NCBI GenBank assembly: GCA_902783815.1
Contig: CACZSM010000167.1
Coordinates: forward strand, 1-13,133
Direction: 5' to 3'
DNA: 13,133 bases
Source of the DNA: an uncultured Ruminococcus sp.
GTDB lineage: Bacteria; Bacillota; Clostridia; Oscillospirales; Acutalibacteraceae
Every line of letters starts with the position of its first letter. Position 1 is the first letter of the stretch. Positions 1-6,913 of the stretch are shown here, in pieces. Position numbers and translations under genes: made by a program. The notes beneath the pieces were generated by a model. The model had not been told where the DNA came from. It saw only the letters and a list, made by a program, of their open reading frames with translations, and did not search any database.

Positions 1-59
1 CCCCTATAATTATTGTATCCAGAATTTTCAACTCAAATCACTCATATTGATAGAAAGAC

Positions 60-323
60 TCACATAAGTACCCTTTGCAAAACAAGCAGACAGGTAACTC
101 CTGGTATTCCAAGTACAGATGAAACTATCAGCGTCAGCGGACTTACTGGTATTGATACCGCTGTATATGCCGAAAGCATATTTACAGCTATCAGAGCCGC
201 TGTTCCTGGTATCAGTGAGTATAGCGCTGACCGTACAGGATGTCTGGACTGCATAACTATCTGAACTATTACAAGCGTAAGAAATAATATTCCGCATATT
301 GCTGATACTATCATTATATTCAT
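60..323 (-). CDS. bofA: BofA-like pro-sigma-K processing inhibitor
   Basis: The 87-residue product is almost entirely hydrophobic, with a first membrane segment at about residues 4-24 and further hydrophobic stretches at about 37-58 and 63-85. The C-terminal part carries the BofA family hallmark: a VNML segment (47-50), then IPVSPLT (58-64) and the LGIPG motif (71-75). The length equals that of Bacillus subtilis BofA as I remember it. In Bacillus, BofA sits in the outer forespore membrane with SpoIVFA and holds the intramembrane protease SpoIVFB inactive until engulfment is complete. The ATG is preceded by AAAGGAG with a TTTTTT spacer. The gene lies 60 bp after the CLC gene, and its ribosome-binding site is part of that operon's terminator hairpin. 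The family call rests on motif recognition; a sporulation role in this organism is inferred. Confidence 0.8.
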   Translation of the reverse strand: MNIMIVSAICGILFLTLVIVQIVMQSRHPVRSALYSLIPGTAALIAVNMLSAYTAVSIPVSPLTLIVSSVLGIPGVTCLLVLQRVLM

Positions 324-329
324 AAAAAA

Positions 330-376
330 CTCCTTTCCATCATTTTATGCTTAGGACATTTTATGAAGGAAAGGAG
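330..376 (-). terminator. Terminator of rex-CLC operon overlapping the bofA Shine-Dalgarno
   Basis: A perfect 9-bp inverted repeat (330-338 with 368-376) extends inward, after one mismatch, by four more pairs (340-343 with 363-366). On the minus-strand RNA it is followed at once by six T residues (329-324), the form of a Rho-independent terminator, starting seven bases after the CLC stop codon. The 3' arm reads GGAAAGGAG, which is also the only good Shine-Dalgarno of bofA, and the T tract is the spacer to the bofA ATG. A read-through transcript would therefore have its ribosome-binding site locked in the stem. Confidence 0.8.
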
Positions 377-386
377 CTTATTATTA
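358..386 (-). promoter_or_regulatory. Possible sigma-E-type promoter for bofA
   Basis: On the minus strand TAATAAT (386-380, overlapping the CLC stop codon) is followed after exactly 14 bases by CATAAAAT (365-358). This resembles the Bacillus sigma-E consensus of a KMATATT-like -35 and a CATACANT-like -10 with a 14-15 base spacer. Transcription would start near 350-352, inside the loop of the terminator hairpin, so the message would lack the 5' arm that masks the Shine-Dalgarno. Bacillus bofA is transcribed by sigma-E, which supports the reading. In AT-rich DNA such matches also arise by chance. Confidence 0.45.
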
Positions 387-1661
387 CTTTTTCTGGGTCT
401 GGAGAGTATAAATCGACTTGTTGCCGTTGCATATGTATGCAAGCACACATACAAAGAAAAATAATGGCATATACTGAAAACCGAATACCTCTGTTCCGAT
501 CAGTATAGGAGCTATCAGAGTATTTGTTGCAGAACCGAATACTGCGGCATATCCCAGTGCTGCAAACAATGGCGAAGGAAGCCCGAACAGTGATGCTATC
601 AGCACTCCGGAGCTTGCGCCTATCGAAAACAGCGGTGTAACCTCTCCGCCCTGATATCCTGCCGACAGTGTTATAATTGTAAATACTATCTTAGCGGCAA
701 AATCCCACACGAATATCTGTCCGCCGTTCAATGCTTCATTTATAAGATTTGTTCCCAGTCCTGAATAGCGTCCTCCGAACAGTAAAAGCGAACATATACT
801 TACTGCTGCTCCGATAACTCCTATCCTTACATACGGATTTTTCAGTACAGTCGATACAAACTTTTTACATAACGGCATCAGGAATGCAAACAGACCTCCT
901 AAAATACCAAACACTATACCAGCTATACAAAGTCCTGCATAAAACTCAAATGAATAATGCGGAGTTATACCTAAATCAAAAGTGAACTTTTCCAGACCTA
1001 ACGAACCGGAAACTATCGTTGCGGTATAGGCTGCAATAAGCGACGGAAGCAGCGCATCCACCTCGAGTTCTCCGGCGGTAAGCACCTCGGACGCAAAGAA
1101 AACCGCAGCCATAGGCGTTCTGAAAAGACCGGAAAAACCTGCTGCCATTCCTGTTATCGTCAGTATTTTTGCAGCGCTTTTATTACTCAGCTTCAATCTT
1201 TGTGCAATAAAGCTGCCCATTGTTCCGCCTATCTGTACTGCAACTCCCTCACGGCCGGCGCTTCCTCCGAAAAGATGTGTAAGCCATGTGCTGAGCGTAA
1301 CAAACGGTATAAGACGCAGCTTTATCTCCGAGCGGTTATTCTTTGCCCTTTCAAAAAGCAGCTTCATTCCACTCTGAGTTTCCTTGCCGAACCTGTCATA
1401 AATAAAGTATATCAGGATACCTGCCGGCGCAAGGAATGGAATAAACATAATTGGATTTGCTTCCCTCATTCCTGAAACAAGCAAAAGCACCCTGCCGAAT
1501 ACTGCATCGACCGCGCCTGCAAGGAACCCTATCACCAAAGCTGCAATACAGAATATCGGAAGATCAATAAACCTCTTAATATTTTTCTTTGCTGAATCAG
1601 GTTCTTTTACCTCAGCTTGCTTTATATCAAATACAATAACATTCTTCTTACCTTTATTCAT
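384..1661 (-). CDS. CLC-family antiporter, probable fluoride/proton exchanger (CLC-F type)
   Basis: A 425-residue multi-pass membrane protein of the ClC chloride channel/transporter superfamily. The gating glutamate is E138 in GREGVAVQIG (136-145). Where chloride-selective CLCs have the GSGIP serine, this protein has M99 in SGMK, 39 residues before the gating glutamate. The usual GxFxP segment is replaced by GGEVTPLF with E340, and a tyrosine (Y418) lies near the C terminus. As I recall, the Enterococcus CLC-F structure has Met79, Glu118, Glu318 and Tyr396, and the spacings here match to within two residues. That favours a CLC-F exporter driven by proton import, which lowers cytoplasmic fluoride, over a chloride channel. 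The start overlaps the rex stop by ATGA, with GAGG seven bases upstream, so the two are translationally coupled. I see no cytoplasmic CBS domains, as expected for this clade. Confidence 0.85.
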   Translation of the reverse strand: MNKGKKNVIVFDIKQAEVKEPDSAKKNIKRFIDLPIFCIAALVIGFLAGAVDAVFGRVLLLVSGMREANPIMFIPFLAPAGILIYFIYDRFGKETQSGMKLLFERAKNNRSEIKLRLIPFVTLSTWLTHLFGGSAGREGVAVQIGGTMGSFIAQRLKLSNKSAAKILTITGMAAGFSGLFRTPMAAVFFASEVLTAGELEVDALLPSLIAAYTATIVSGSLGLEKFTFDLGITPHYSFEFYAGLCIAGIVFGILGGLFAFLMPLCKKFVSTVLKNPYVRIGVIGAAVSICSLLLFGGRYSGLGTNLINEALNGGQIFVWDFAAKIVFTIITLSAGYQGGEVTPLFSIGASSGVLIASLFGLPSPLFAALGYAAVFGSATNTLIAPILIGTEVFGFQYMPLFFFVCVLAYICNGNKSIYTLQTQKK

Positions 1662-2329
1662 ACATTTTCCTCAGACTCATCCTGCGACTCTTTCTTATTC
1701 TTTGATTCTGATATCTTATAGCACAATATCATAAGACTATCATTAAGATGTACATTTTCAACTATGATATCGTCGTAGTGTATAGAAATATCATAGTGGC
1801 TGAAATTCCAGTAATACCTTATACCTGAAGCATACAGTCTTTTTGCGATCGAGGGTACGGCTTCCTTCGGAATCGTAAGTATTGCAACATCAGGCTTTTC
1901 CTTTTCGCAGAATTCCTCCAGATCCGATAGAGCCGTTACCGGTATATTTCTTATAAGCGTCCCTTTTTTTTCAGGATCATTGTCAAATATCCCGATAAGA
2001 CGGAATCCCCTCTTTTCAAAAGACATATGCACTGCAACAGCCTTTCCGAGATTGCCTGCTCCTATCAATATTGCCTTATAGCTGCTGCCAAGTCCAAGTA
2101 TCTGAGCGATCTCATTATACAGGCTCTGTACAGAATACCCATATCCCTGCTGTCCAAAGCCTCCGAAGCAGTTAAGGTCCTGTCTTATCTGAGATGCCGT
2201 AAAACCCATTTTATCAGAAAGCTCACGGGACGATATCCTTGTTATCCCCTTATCAAGAAGCTCCCCAAGAAAACGATAATATCTCGGCAGCCTTTTTATT
2301 ACAGGCTGAGATATATTCTTTTTACTCAT
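1658..2329 (-). CDS. rex: Redox-sensing transcriptional repressor Rex
   Basis: The 223-residue product has the two Rex domains. An N-terminal winged helix (about 1-80) contains SSRELSDKMG, SQIRQDL and the FGGFGQQGYGY wing. A Rossmann domain follows, with GAGNLG at 90-95 and D116 in IFDND at the end of strand two, where NAD(H) specificity is set; the domain-swap helix is at the C terminus. Rex binds DNA when NADH/NAD is low and releases it when NADH rises, so it controls fermentative and NADH-consuming genes. An in-frame ATG at 2413 would add 28 residues, but the chosen ATG has AGGTGG five bases upstream, and the longer version would begin upstream of the likely promoter's -10. The acidic, lysine-rich tail slightly exceeds the usual 210-215 residue length. 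The gene overlaps the CLC gene by four bases. Confidence 0.92.
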   Translation of the reverse strand: MSKKNISQPVIKRLPRYYRFLGELLDKGITRISSRELSDKMGFTASQIRQDLNCFGGFGQQGYGYSVQSLYNEIAQILGLGSSYKAILIGAGNLGKAVAVHMSFEKRGFRLIGIFDNDPEKKGTLIRNIPVTALSDLEEFCEKEKPDVAILTIPKEAVPSIAKRLYASGIRYYWNFSHYDISIHYDDIIVENVHLNDSLMILCYKISESKNKKESQDESEENV

Positions 2330-2346
2330 ATTACCACCTGCATAGA

Positions 2347-2364
2347 TTGTTAATTTTTTGTCAT
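2347..2364. promoter_or_regulatory. Weak Rex-operator-like sequence in the rex leader
   Basis: Clostridial Rex sites resemble TTGTTAA-N4-TTAACAA. The plus strand here has a perfect left half (2347-2353) and a TTTT spacer, but only four of seven matches in the right half (TTGTCAT). It lies just downstream of the predicted rex start point, a position suited to autorepression. It may be only a half-site or chance. Confidence 0.25.
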
Positions 2365-2377
2365 TCTGAACACCTAT

Positions 2378-2406
2378 AATATAACATCTTTTTTCCGGAT
2401 TGTAAA
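2378..2406 (-). promoter_or_regulatory. Sigma-A-type promoter of rex-CLC
   Basis: On the minus strand TTTACA (2406-2401) is followed by a 17-base spacer and TATATT (2383-2378). Transcription would start near 2371, giving a leader of about 40 bases before the rex ATG. That is too short for a fluoride riboswitch, and I see no motif of that aptamer in it. Confidence 0.6.
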
Positions 2407-2445
2407 GTACCATATTGAAATTTTATATATTTTTCTTAAAAAGAA

Positions 2446-2476
2446 AAAGCTGACGAAAATAACTCTCATCAGCTTT
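2446..2476 (-). terminator. Rho-independent terminator at the end of the arginine cluster
   Basis: An 8-bp perfect stem (2469-2476 with 2446-2453) lies 11 bases after the ATP-grasp stop. On the minus strand it is followed by a T-rich run (TTCTTTTT, about 2445-2438). It separates the arginine cluster from rex. Confidence 0.75.
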
Positions 2477-2487
2477 CACATATCAGA

Positions 2488-3486
2488 TCAAATATCCATA
2501 TACTTCCTGTATCTTGGAATAACACCGGTCTTATTTTCACTAAGGCTTGCTCTTTTCTGGAATATTCCAGGGAACGAATTGCCTTCAATAATAACTGGTC
2601 CGTTCTCGCTTATGCCGACATCCCATCCGACATATCCTACCTGCGGTATGACCTCCGCAGCTTTCCTTACAAGTTCAACTGCCTCATCAAACAGCGGTAC
2701 TTTAAAGCCAATTATATCCGTACCGGTTATTGGATGCTTTGTATAAAGTATGTCATCCTTATCTATTGCGGCAACTGTTACCACTCCATTATCGTCCGGG
2801 AAGGTGTACATTCCTCCGCTGGAAAAATTATCTACAACTCCACCATTGCCTATTTTCAGGATCGCCTGCAAAAAATACCCTCTGCCGTTTTTGCAGAATG
2901 TGAACATTCTCATTGAATTTACTGAATTCGGATATAGTACATTCATATCAGGATGCTGTACGATAAATGCTTCAACAAGATCCTGTTTTTTCTCTTTTAT
3001 CTCATTATACAGTACATTTATATCATCATAATCCTTTGCGCTGTACTTTGAAATGCCAAATCCGCCTTCACCGTCAACGATCTTTGCAACTACCTGTGGA
3101 TGCTTCTTCATGAACTCTGCAAACTGCTCCGGAGTGGTTTCTTTCATATCGAGCCAGTCACGGTTCAGGAATTTGTCAAAGCGCTTATTGAAAGCTATTT
3201 TATCATCAAATATCGGCATATACTCTTTGTCATTATACTTCTTAATGATATTATTATTCTTTCCTCTTGTAAGGTAAGTTGCCCTTTGCTGCTCATTCAG
3301 ATTATAGAATTCAAACTCCTGATAATCATGATATCCTGCCTGGAATTTAAGTCCGCAGTGTATCATGTCCATAATGACCGCCGGTACGGACTTATCGCAT
3401 TTTCCGGAAACATCCTTTGCTATTCTTATCATTTTGCCGTAGTCAAGGTGCAGTATCCTTGCTGCAAGATAGCTGATTTTTGACAT
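2488..3486 (-). CDS. Sugar-transfer-associated ATP-grasp family protein
   Basis: The 332-residue protein looks like the ATP-grasp group annotated as sugar-transfer associated (PF14397 type). The glycine-rich loop GEGGFGI is at 139-145 after the VVAKIVDG strand. A VEAFIVQHPDMNVLYP segment (171-186) carries the hinge and ATP contacts. The metal-binding end is GWDVGISENGPVIIEGN (287-303), with D289, E301 and N303. The fold predicts an acyl-phosphate intermediate and amide or ester ligation of a carboxylate; neither substrate can be read from sequence. It starts 29 bp after argF with only a modest GGAT-type ribosome site and ends in the shared terminator, so it should be co-expressed with arginine synthesis. 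I see no signal peptide or membrane segment. Confidence is high for the fold and low for any role. Confidence 0.78.
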   Translation of the reverse strand: MSKISYLAARILHLDYGKMIRIAKDVSGKCDKSVPAVIMDMIHCGLKFQAGYHDYQEFEFYNLNEQQRATYLTRGKNNNIIKKYNDKEYMPIFDDKIAFNKRFDKFLNRDWLDMKETTPEQFAEFMKKHPQVVAKIVDGEGGFGISKYSAKDYDDINVLYNEIKEKKQDLVEAFIVQHPDMNVLYPNSVNSMRMFTFCKNGRGYFLQAILKIGNGGVVDNFSSGGMYTFPDDNGVVTVAAIDKDDILYTKHPITGTDIIGFKVPLFDEAVELVRKAAEVIPQVGYVGWDVGISENGPVIIEGNSFPGIFQKRASLSENKTGVIPRYRKYMDI

Positions 3487-3515
3487 ATAATCACATCCAA
3501 TTAATTATTTAAGTA

Positions 3516-4427
3516 TCACTTATCTGACAGGCATTTTACCATTACAGCTTTCTGAGCATGAAGTCTGTTTTCTGCTTCTTCAAATATCTCATCCGCATGA
3601 GCTTCAAATACTTCCTCAGTTATCTCCTCACCCCTGTGAGCCGGCAGACAGTGCTGTACCATTGCATCCGGCTTCGCAAGCGACATAAGCTCAGCATTTA
3701 CCTGGTAGCCCTCAAAAGCCTTCCTTCTCTTTTCTGCTTCGCCTTCCTGTCCCATTGACGCCCATACATCAGTTATTACGACATCTGCATCAACTACAGC
3801 TTCCTTTGGTGTGCGGAACATTGAGAATTTATCTCCGTATTCCTTCGCAAATTCCAGTACCTGCGCATCCGGCTCATAGCCCTCCGGACAAGCCACAGAT
3901 ATCGACATTCCTGTTTTGAGCGCACCTACTATCAGTGAATTCATCATATTGTTGCCGTCACCGATAAAGCACATCTTAAGACCGCTGAGCTTGCCCTTGA
4001 ATTCACGGATCGTCATAAGGTCAGCAAGTATCTGACACGGATGACAGAAATCCGTAAGACCGTTTATTATCGGAATAGAACCGTACTTTGCAAGATCCTC
4101 TACCTCTTTCTGCTCAAATGTACGGATCATTATTCCGTCAAGATACCTCGACAGCACCCTTGCAGTATCCTGTACAGGCTCACCTCTTCCGATCTGCATA
4201 TCCTTTGATGAAAGGAATATCGGCTGTCCTCCGAGCTGATACATTCCAACCTCAAAGGATACCCTTGTCCTTGTGGATGCCTTTTCAAATATAAGTCCAA
4301 GAGATTTTCCCTCAAGGTACTTATGCGCTATTCCATGCTTCTGCTCATACTTTAGCTGATCAGCTAAATTAAGTATGTCAATGACCTCCTCAGATGTGAG
4401 ATCAAGCATTTTCAGCAGATTTTTCAT
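3516..4427 (-). CDS. argF: Ornithine carbamoyltransferase
   Basis: This enzyme transfers the carbamoyl group of carbamoyl phosphate to ornithine to give citrulline. The 303-residue protein has the carbamoyl-phosphate loop STRTR (51-55), HPCQ (129-132), the ornithine-binding DVWASMG segment (220-226) and the HCLPAHRG motif (259-266) with catalytic C260. QIGRGEP in the 80s loop fits ornithine rather than acetylornithine as substrate. The ATG lies three bases after the argD stop, with GGAGG inside the last argD codons, so translation is probably coupled. A catabolic arcB is the main alternative, but the neighbours argue for biosynthesis. Confidence 0.96.
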   Translation of the reverse strand: MKNLLKMLDLTSEEVIDILNLADQLKYEQKHGIAHKYLEGKSLGLIFEKASTRTRVSFEVGMYQLGGQPIFLSSKDMQIGRGEPVQDTARVLSRYLDGIMIRTFEQKEVEDLAKYGSIPIINGLTDFCHPCQILADLMTIREFKGKLSGLKMCFIGDGNNMMNSLIVGALKTGMSISVACPEGYEPDAQVLEFAKEYGDKFSMFRTPKEAVVDADVVITDVWASMGQEGEAEKRRKAFEGYQVNAELMSLAKPDAMVQHCLPAHRGEEITEEVFEAHADEIFEEAENRLHAQKAVMVKCLSDK

Positions 4428-4430
4428 TCT

Positions 4431-5606
4431 TTACTCCTCCATTACTGTTTTTAATATTGAAAGACCTCTGTCTATTTCTTCCTTTGTGATATTAAGCGGC
4501 GGAAGCATCCTCAGCAGATTCTTAGCTGTAAGAATAAGCAGTCCCTTTTCAACACAGGCAGCCGCAACAGCTTTTGCATTATCCTTTTCTGTCACTATGC
4601 CTATCATCATGCCCATTCCTCTGACTTCCTTTACATTTGCCATTCCGGAAAGCTGCTGTCTGATATAATCTCCCTTTTCGCGTACACTACTGAGAAACTC
4701 ATCAGTTGTAACCGTATCAAGAACATATCCAGCCGCTGCACAGGCTATAGGATTTCCTCCGAAGGTCGTTCCGTGTGTTCCTGCCGACATTACATCAGCA
4801 AGCTTTTCATTACACAGACACGCTCCTATCGGCACTCCTCCTCCAAGTCCTTTTGCAGATGTAACAACATCCGGCTTTATATCATACTGCTGATAGCAAT
4901 ATACAGACCCTGTTCTTGAAATGCCTGTCTGAACCTCATCGACCATAAAAAGTATATCCTTTTCTGCACAGACATCTGCTACAGCCTTTACAAATTCTCT
5001 GCAAAGGGGCATTACTCCGCCCTCGCCCTGTATCAGCTCTACAAATACTGCGCATACACTGTCATCAATATGCTTCATAAGGTCATCTGTATCATTGGCA
5101 ACCACATAATCAAAGCCCTCTGTGAACGGATAGAAATAATTATGAAAAACATCCTGTCCGGTTGCTGCCAGTGTAGTAACAGTTCTTCCGTGGAATGAAT
5201 TTACAAGCGTCAGTATCTTTTGTCTGCCCTCGCCGTATTTATCAAAGCTGTATTTTCTTGCTATTTTGATCGCACACTCATTTGCTTCGGCTCCGCTGTT
5301 GCACAGGAATACCTTATCCATTCCCGTAAGGCTGCACAGTCTTTCCGCTACTCCTACCTGAAGCGGAGAATAGTACAGATTTGAGATATGCTGTATAGCC
5401 GCTGCCTGATCTGAAACTGCCTTTACCCATCCGTCATCACAGTAGCCGAGACAGTTTACTCCTATACCACTTGTAAAATCTATATATTCCTTTCCGTCAG
5501 CATCCTTTGCAACTGCTCCCTTTCCGCTTACAAGCGCAGCAGGAAAACGGCCGTAGGTGTGCATCATATATTTTTGTTCCTTATTCTTTATATCCTCAAA
5601 GGTCAT
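4431..5606 (-). CDS. argD: Acetylornithine aminotransferase
   Basis: A class III PLP aminotransferase of 391 residues, the usual length. It converts N-acetylglutamate 5-semialdehyde to N-acetylornithine with glutamate as amino donor. Visible motifs are CNSGAEANE (102-110, phosphate contact), SFHGRT (137-142), VDEVQTGISRTG (222-233, with D223 contacting the pyridine nitrogen) and SAKGLGGG (250-257) with Schiff-base lysine K252. The ATG follows an AGGGAGAGG ribosome site and lies 13 bp after the small membrane protein gene. Ornithine and GABA aminotransferases share these motifs; the place between argB and argF decides the call. It may also serve the succinyldiaminopimelate step, as in some bacteria. 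Confidence 0.95.
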   Translation of the reverse strand: MTFEDIKNKEQKYMMHTYGRFPAALVSGKGAVAKDADGKEYIDFTSGIGVNCLGYCDDGWVKAVSDQAAAIQHISNLYYSPLQVGVAERLCSLTGMDKVFLCNSGAEANECAIKIARKYSFDKYGEGRQKILTLVNSFHGRTVTTLAATGQDVFHNYFYPFTEGFDYVVANDTDDLMKHIDDSVCAVFVELIQGEGGVMPLCREFVKAVADVCAEKDILFMVDEVQTGISRTGSVYCYQQYDIKPDVVTSAKGLGGGVPIGACLCNEKLADVMSAGTHGTTFGGNPIACAAAGYVLDTVTTDEFLSSVREKGDYIRQQLSGMANVKEVRGMGMMIGIVTEKDNAKAVAAACVEKGLLILTAKNLLRMLPPLNITKEEIDRGLSILKTVMEE

Positions 5607-5619
5607 TTTACACCTCTCC

Positions 5620-6012
5620 CTATTTTATAACTGCCAATACTGCTGCAATAACCATCAATATAACACCGGCAGTCATCATTATCAATGACGGAATATTATT
5701 CAGAAACGTATCCGGTATATACTTTCCTGGAGAATACCTGTCGCAAAGCAAATTATAGTATCCGTCCTTTTTGCAAAGCATCAATCTGAAATCCGGCTTC
5801 ACACTCACCTTGTATTGGGTGGGTCCAATCCTATATTCCATAACCGGATTTGTGTCCTTAACTCCGAATTTTTCTCTTAGCATAACAGCCTTTACAGGCA
5901 GCCACTTCAGTCTTTTGATTTCATTGCCAATAATACGAAATATTACAGAAAGAATTATAGCCACTGCCCCAACGCAAAAAAGAACTATACATAAATCCAG
6001 GTTGCCATTCAT
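5620..6012 (-). CDS. Small two-helix membrane protein of unknown function in the arg operon
   Basis: A 130-residue protein that I do not recognise firmly. It has a hydrophobic helix at about 7-28 and a second at about 107-129, enclosing a roughly 75-residue basic, beta-rich domain (KWLPVKAV, NPVMEYRIG, YKVSVKP, YYNLLCD). This layout recalls DUF3592-type proteins, with a short soluble domain between two helices, but the match is weak. Both ends would face the same side of the membrane, with the middle domain on one face. GGAGG lies seven bases before the ATG. The gene is 24 bp after argB and 13 bp before argD, so it is a true member of the transcript. No arginine-pathway role is known for such a protein. 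Confidence 0.75.
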   Translation of the reverse strand: MNGNLDLCIVLFCVGAVAIILSVIFRIIGNEIKRLKWLPVKAVMLREKFGVKDTNPVMEYRIGPTQYKVSVKPDFRLMLCKKDGYYNLLCDRYSPGKYIPDTFLNNIPSLIMMTAGVILMVIAAVLAVIK

Positions 6013-6036
6013 CTTTTAACCTCCGGAATTTAAGCA

Positions 6037-6897
6037 TCAATAGAACATTGTTCCGATACCTTCATCGGAGAACATCTCGATAAGTATTGAATGAGGTATT
6101 CTTCCGTCTATGATATGCGCTCTCTTGACACCTCTTCTTACCGCTTCTACACAGCAGTCTATCTTTGGTATCATTCCTCCGGATATTATGCCCTCTTTTT
6201 TCAGGTAAGGTACCTCACTTACATTTACTACAGGAATAAGTGTGCTTTCGTCATCCTTATCCTTAAGCAGTCCCTTGATATCCGTCATAAGAATGAGCTT
6301 TGCAGCTTTAAGCTCCGCTGCTATCCTTGCTGCCGCAAGGTCAGCATTGATATTATACACATCTCCGTTATATCCTCCGGCTATAGTGGATATTATCGGT
6401 ATATACCCATTTTTTGTAGCATCCGTGATAACTCCTGTATTTACCTCTGTTATCTCTCCGACAAATCCAAGATCATCTGCCGTTATGATCTTTTCAGCCA
6501 TTATCATCCTGCCGTCAAGACCGCAAAGTCCTATCGCCTTGCCGCTGTGCTGCTCCAGAAGCTGTACAAGACTCTTATTCACCTTGCCTGCAAGAACCAT
6601 CTGTACTACATCTATCGTTTCTGCATCCGTAACTCTCAGACCGTTTATAAACTTGCTTTCCTTATTCATCTGTTTCAGGGTCTGGCTTATCTCCGGACCT
6701 CCGCCATGTACGAGAACTACATTTATCCCTACAAGCTGTAAAAGAACTATATCACTCATTACAGCATCTTTAAGCTCATCATTTATCATGGCATTTCCGC
6801 CGTACTTTATTACTACGGTCTGTCCTGACCATCTCTGTATATACGGCAAAGCCTGTATAAGTATATTTGCGCGGTCCTTATCTGTTATATTTGTCAT
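6037..6897 (-). CDS. argB: N-acetylglutamate kinase, probably arginine-inhibited
   Basis: Phosphorylates N-acetylglutamate, the second step of the pathway. The 286-residue amino acid kinase has VIKYGGNAM (29-37) with K31, and the substrate loop HGGGPEI (64-70). Two features mark the arginine-sensitive hexameric class: an N-terminal helix ahead of the first strand (ILIQALPYIQRW, 12-23) and the C-terminal signature AHIIDGRIPHS through EGIGTMF (260-285). Feedback inhibition by arginine is inferred from these. The ATG at 6906 (three extra residues) is directly abutted by GGAG, which leaves no ribosome spacing. The ATG at 6897 has that GGAG nine bases upstream and is preferred. The gene follows argJ by 16 bp (7 bp for the longer form). 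Confidence 0.94.
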   Translation of the reverse strand: MTNITDKDRANILIQALPYIQRWSGQTVVIKYGGNAMINDELKDAVMSDIVLLQLVGINVVLVHGGGPEISQTLKQMNKESKFINGLRVTDAETIDVVQMVLAGKVNKSLVQLLEQHSGKAIGLCGLDGRMIMAEKIITADDLGFVGEITEVNTGVITDATKNGYIPIISTIAGGYNGDVYNINADLAAARIAAELKAAKLILMTDIKGLLKDKDDESTLIPVVNVSEVPYLKKEGIISGGMIPKIDCCVEAVRRGVKRAHIIDGRIPHSILIEMFSDEGIGTMFY

Positions 6898-6913
6898 TTT
6901 CTCCATCTCCGTA

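Noticed and set aside
1..59. Promoter-like TTGAAA and TATAGG on the minus strand downstream of bofA
   Set aside because: The -10 is poor and no downstream gene is visible in the window to support it.
2330..2413. 28-residue N-terminal extension of Rex from the ATG at 2413
   Set aside because: The extension has no Rex homology by eye, overlaps the likely promoter, and the inner ATG has a clear AGGTGG site.
2330..2487. Fluoride riboswitch ahead of the rex-CLC pair
   Set aside because: Looked for because of the CLC-F residues, but the leader after the predicted start is about 40 bases and shows none of the conserved aptamer segments.
6091..6741. 216-codon plus-strand open frame opposite argB
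   Set aside because: Tyr/Cys/Arg-rich random-looking translation, fully antisense to argB.
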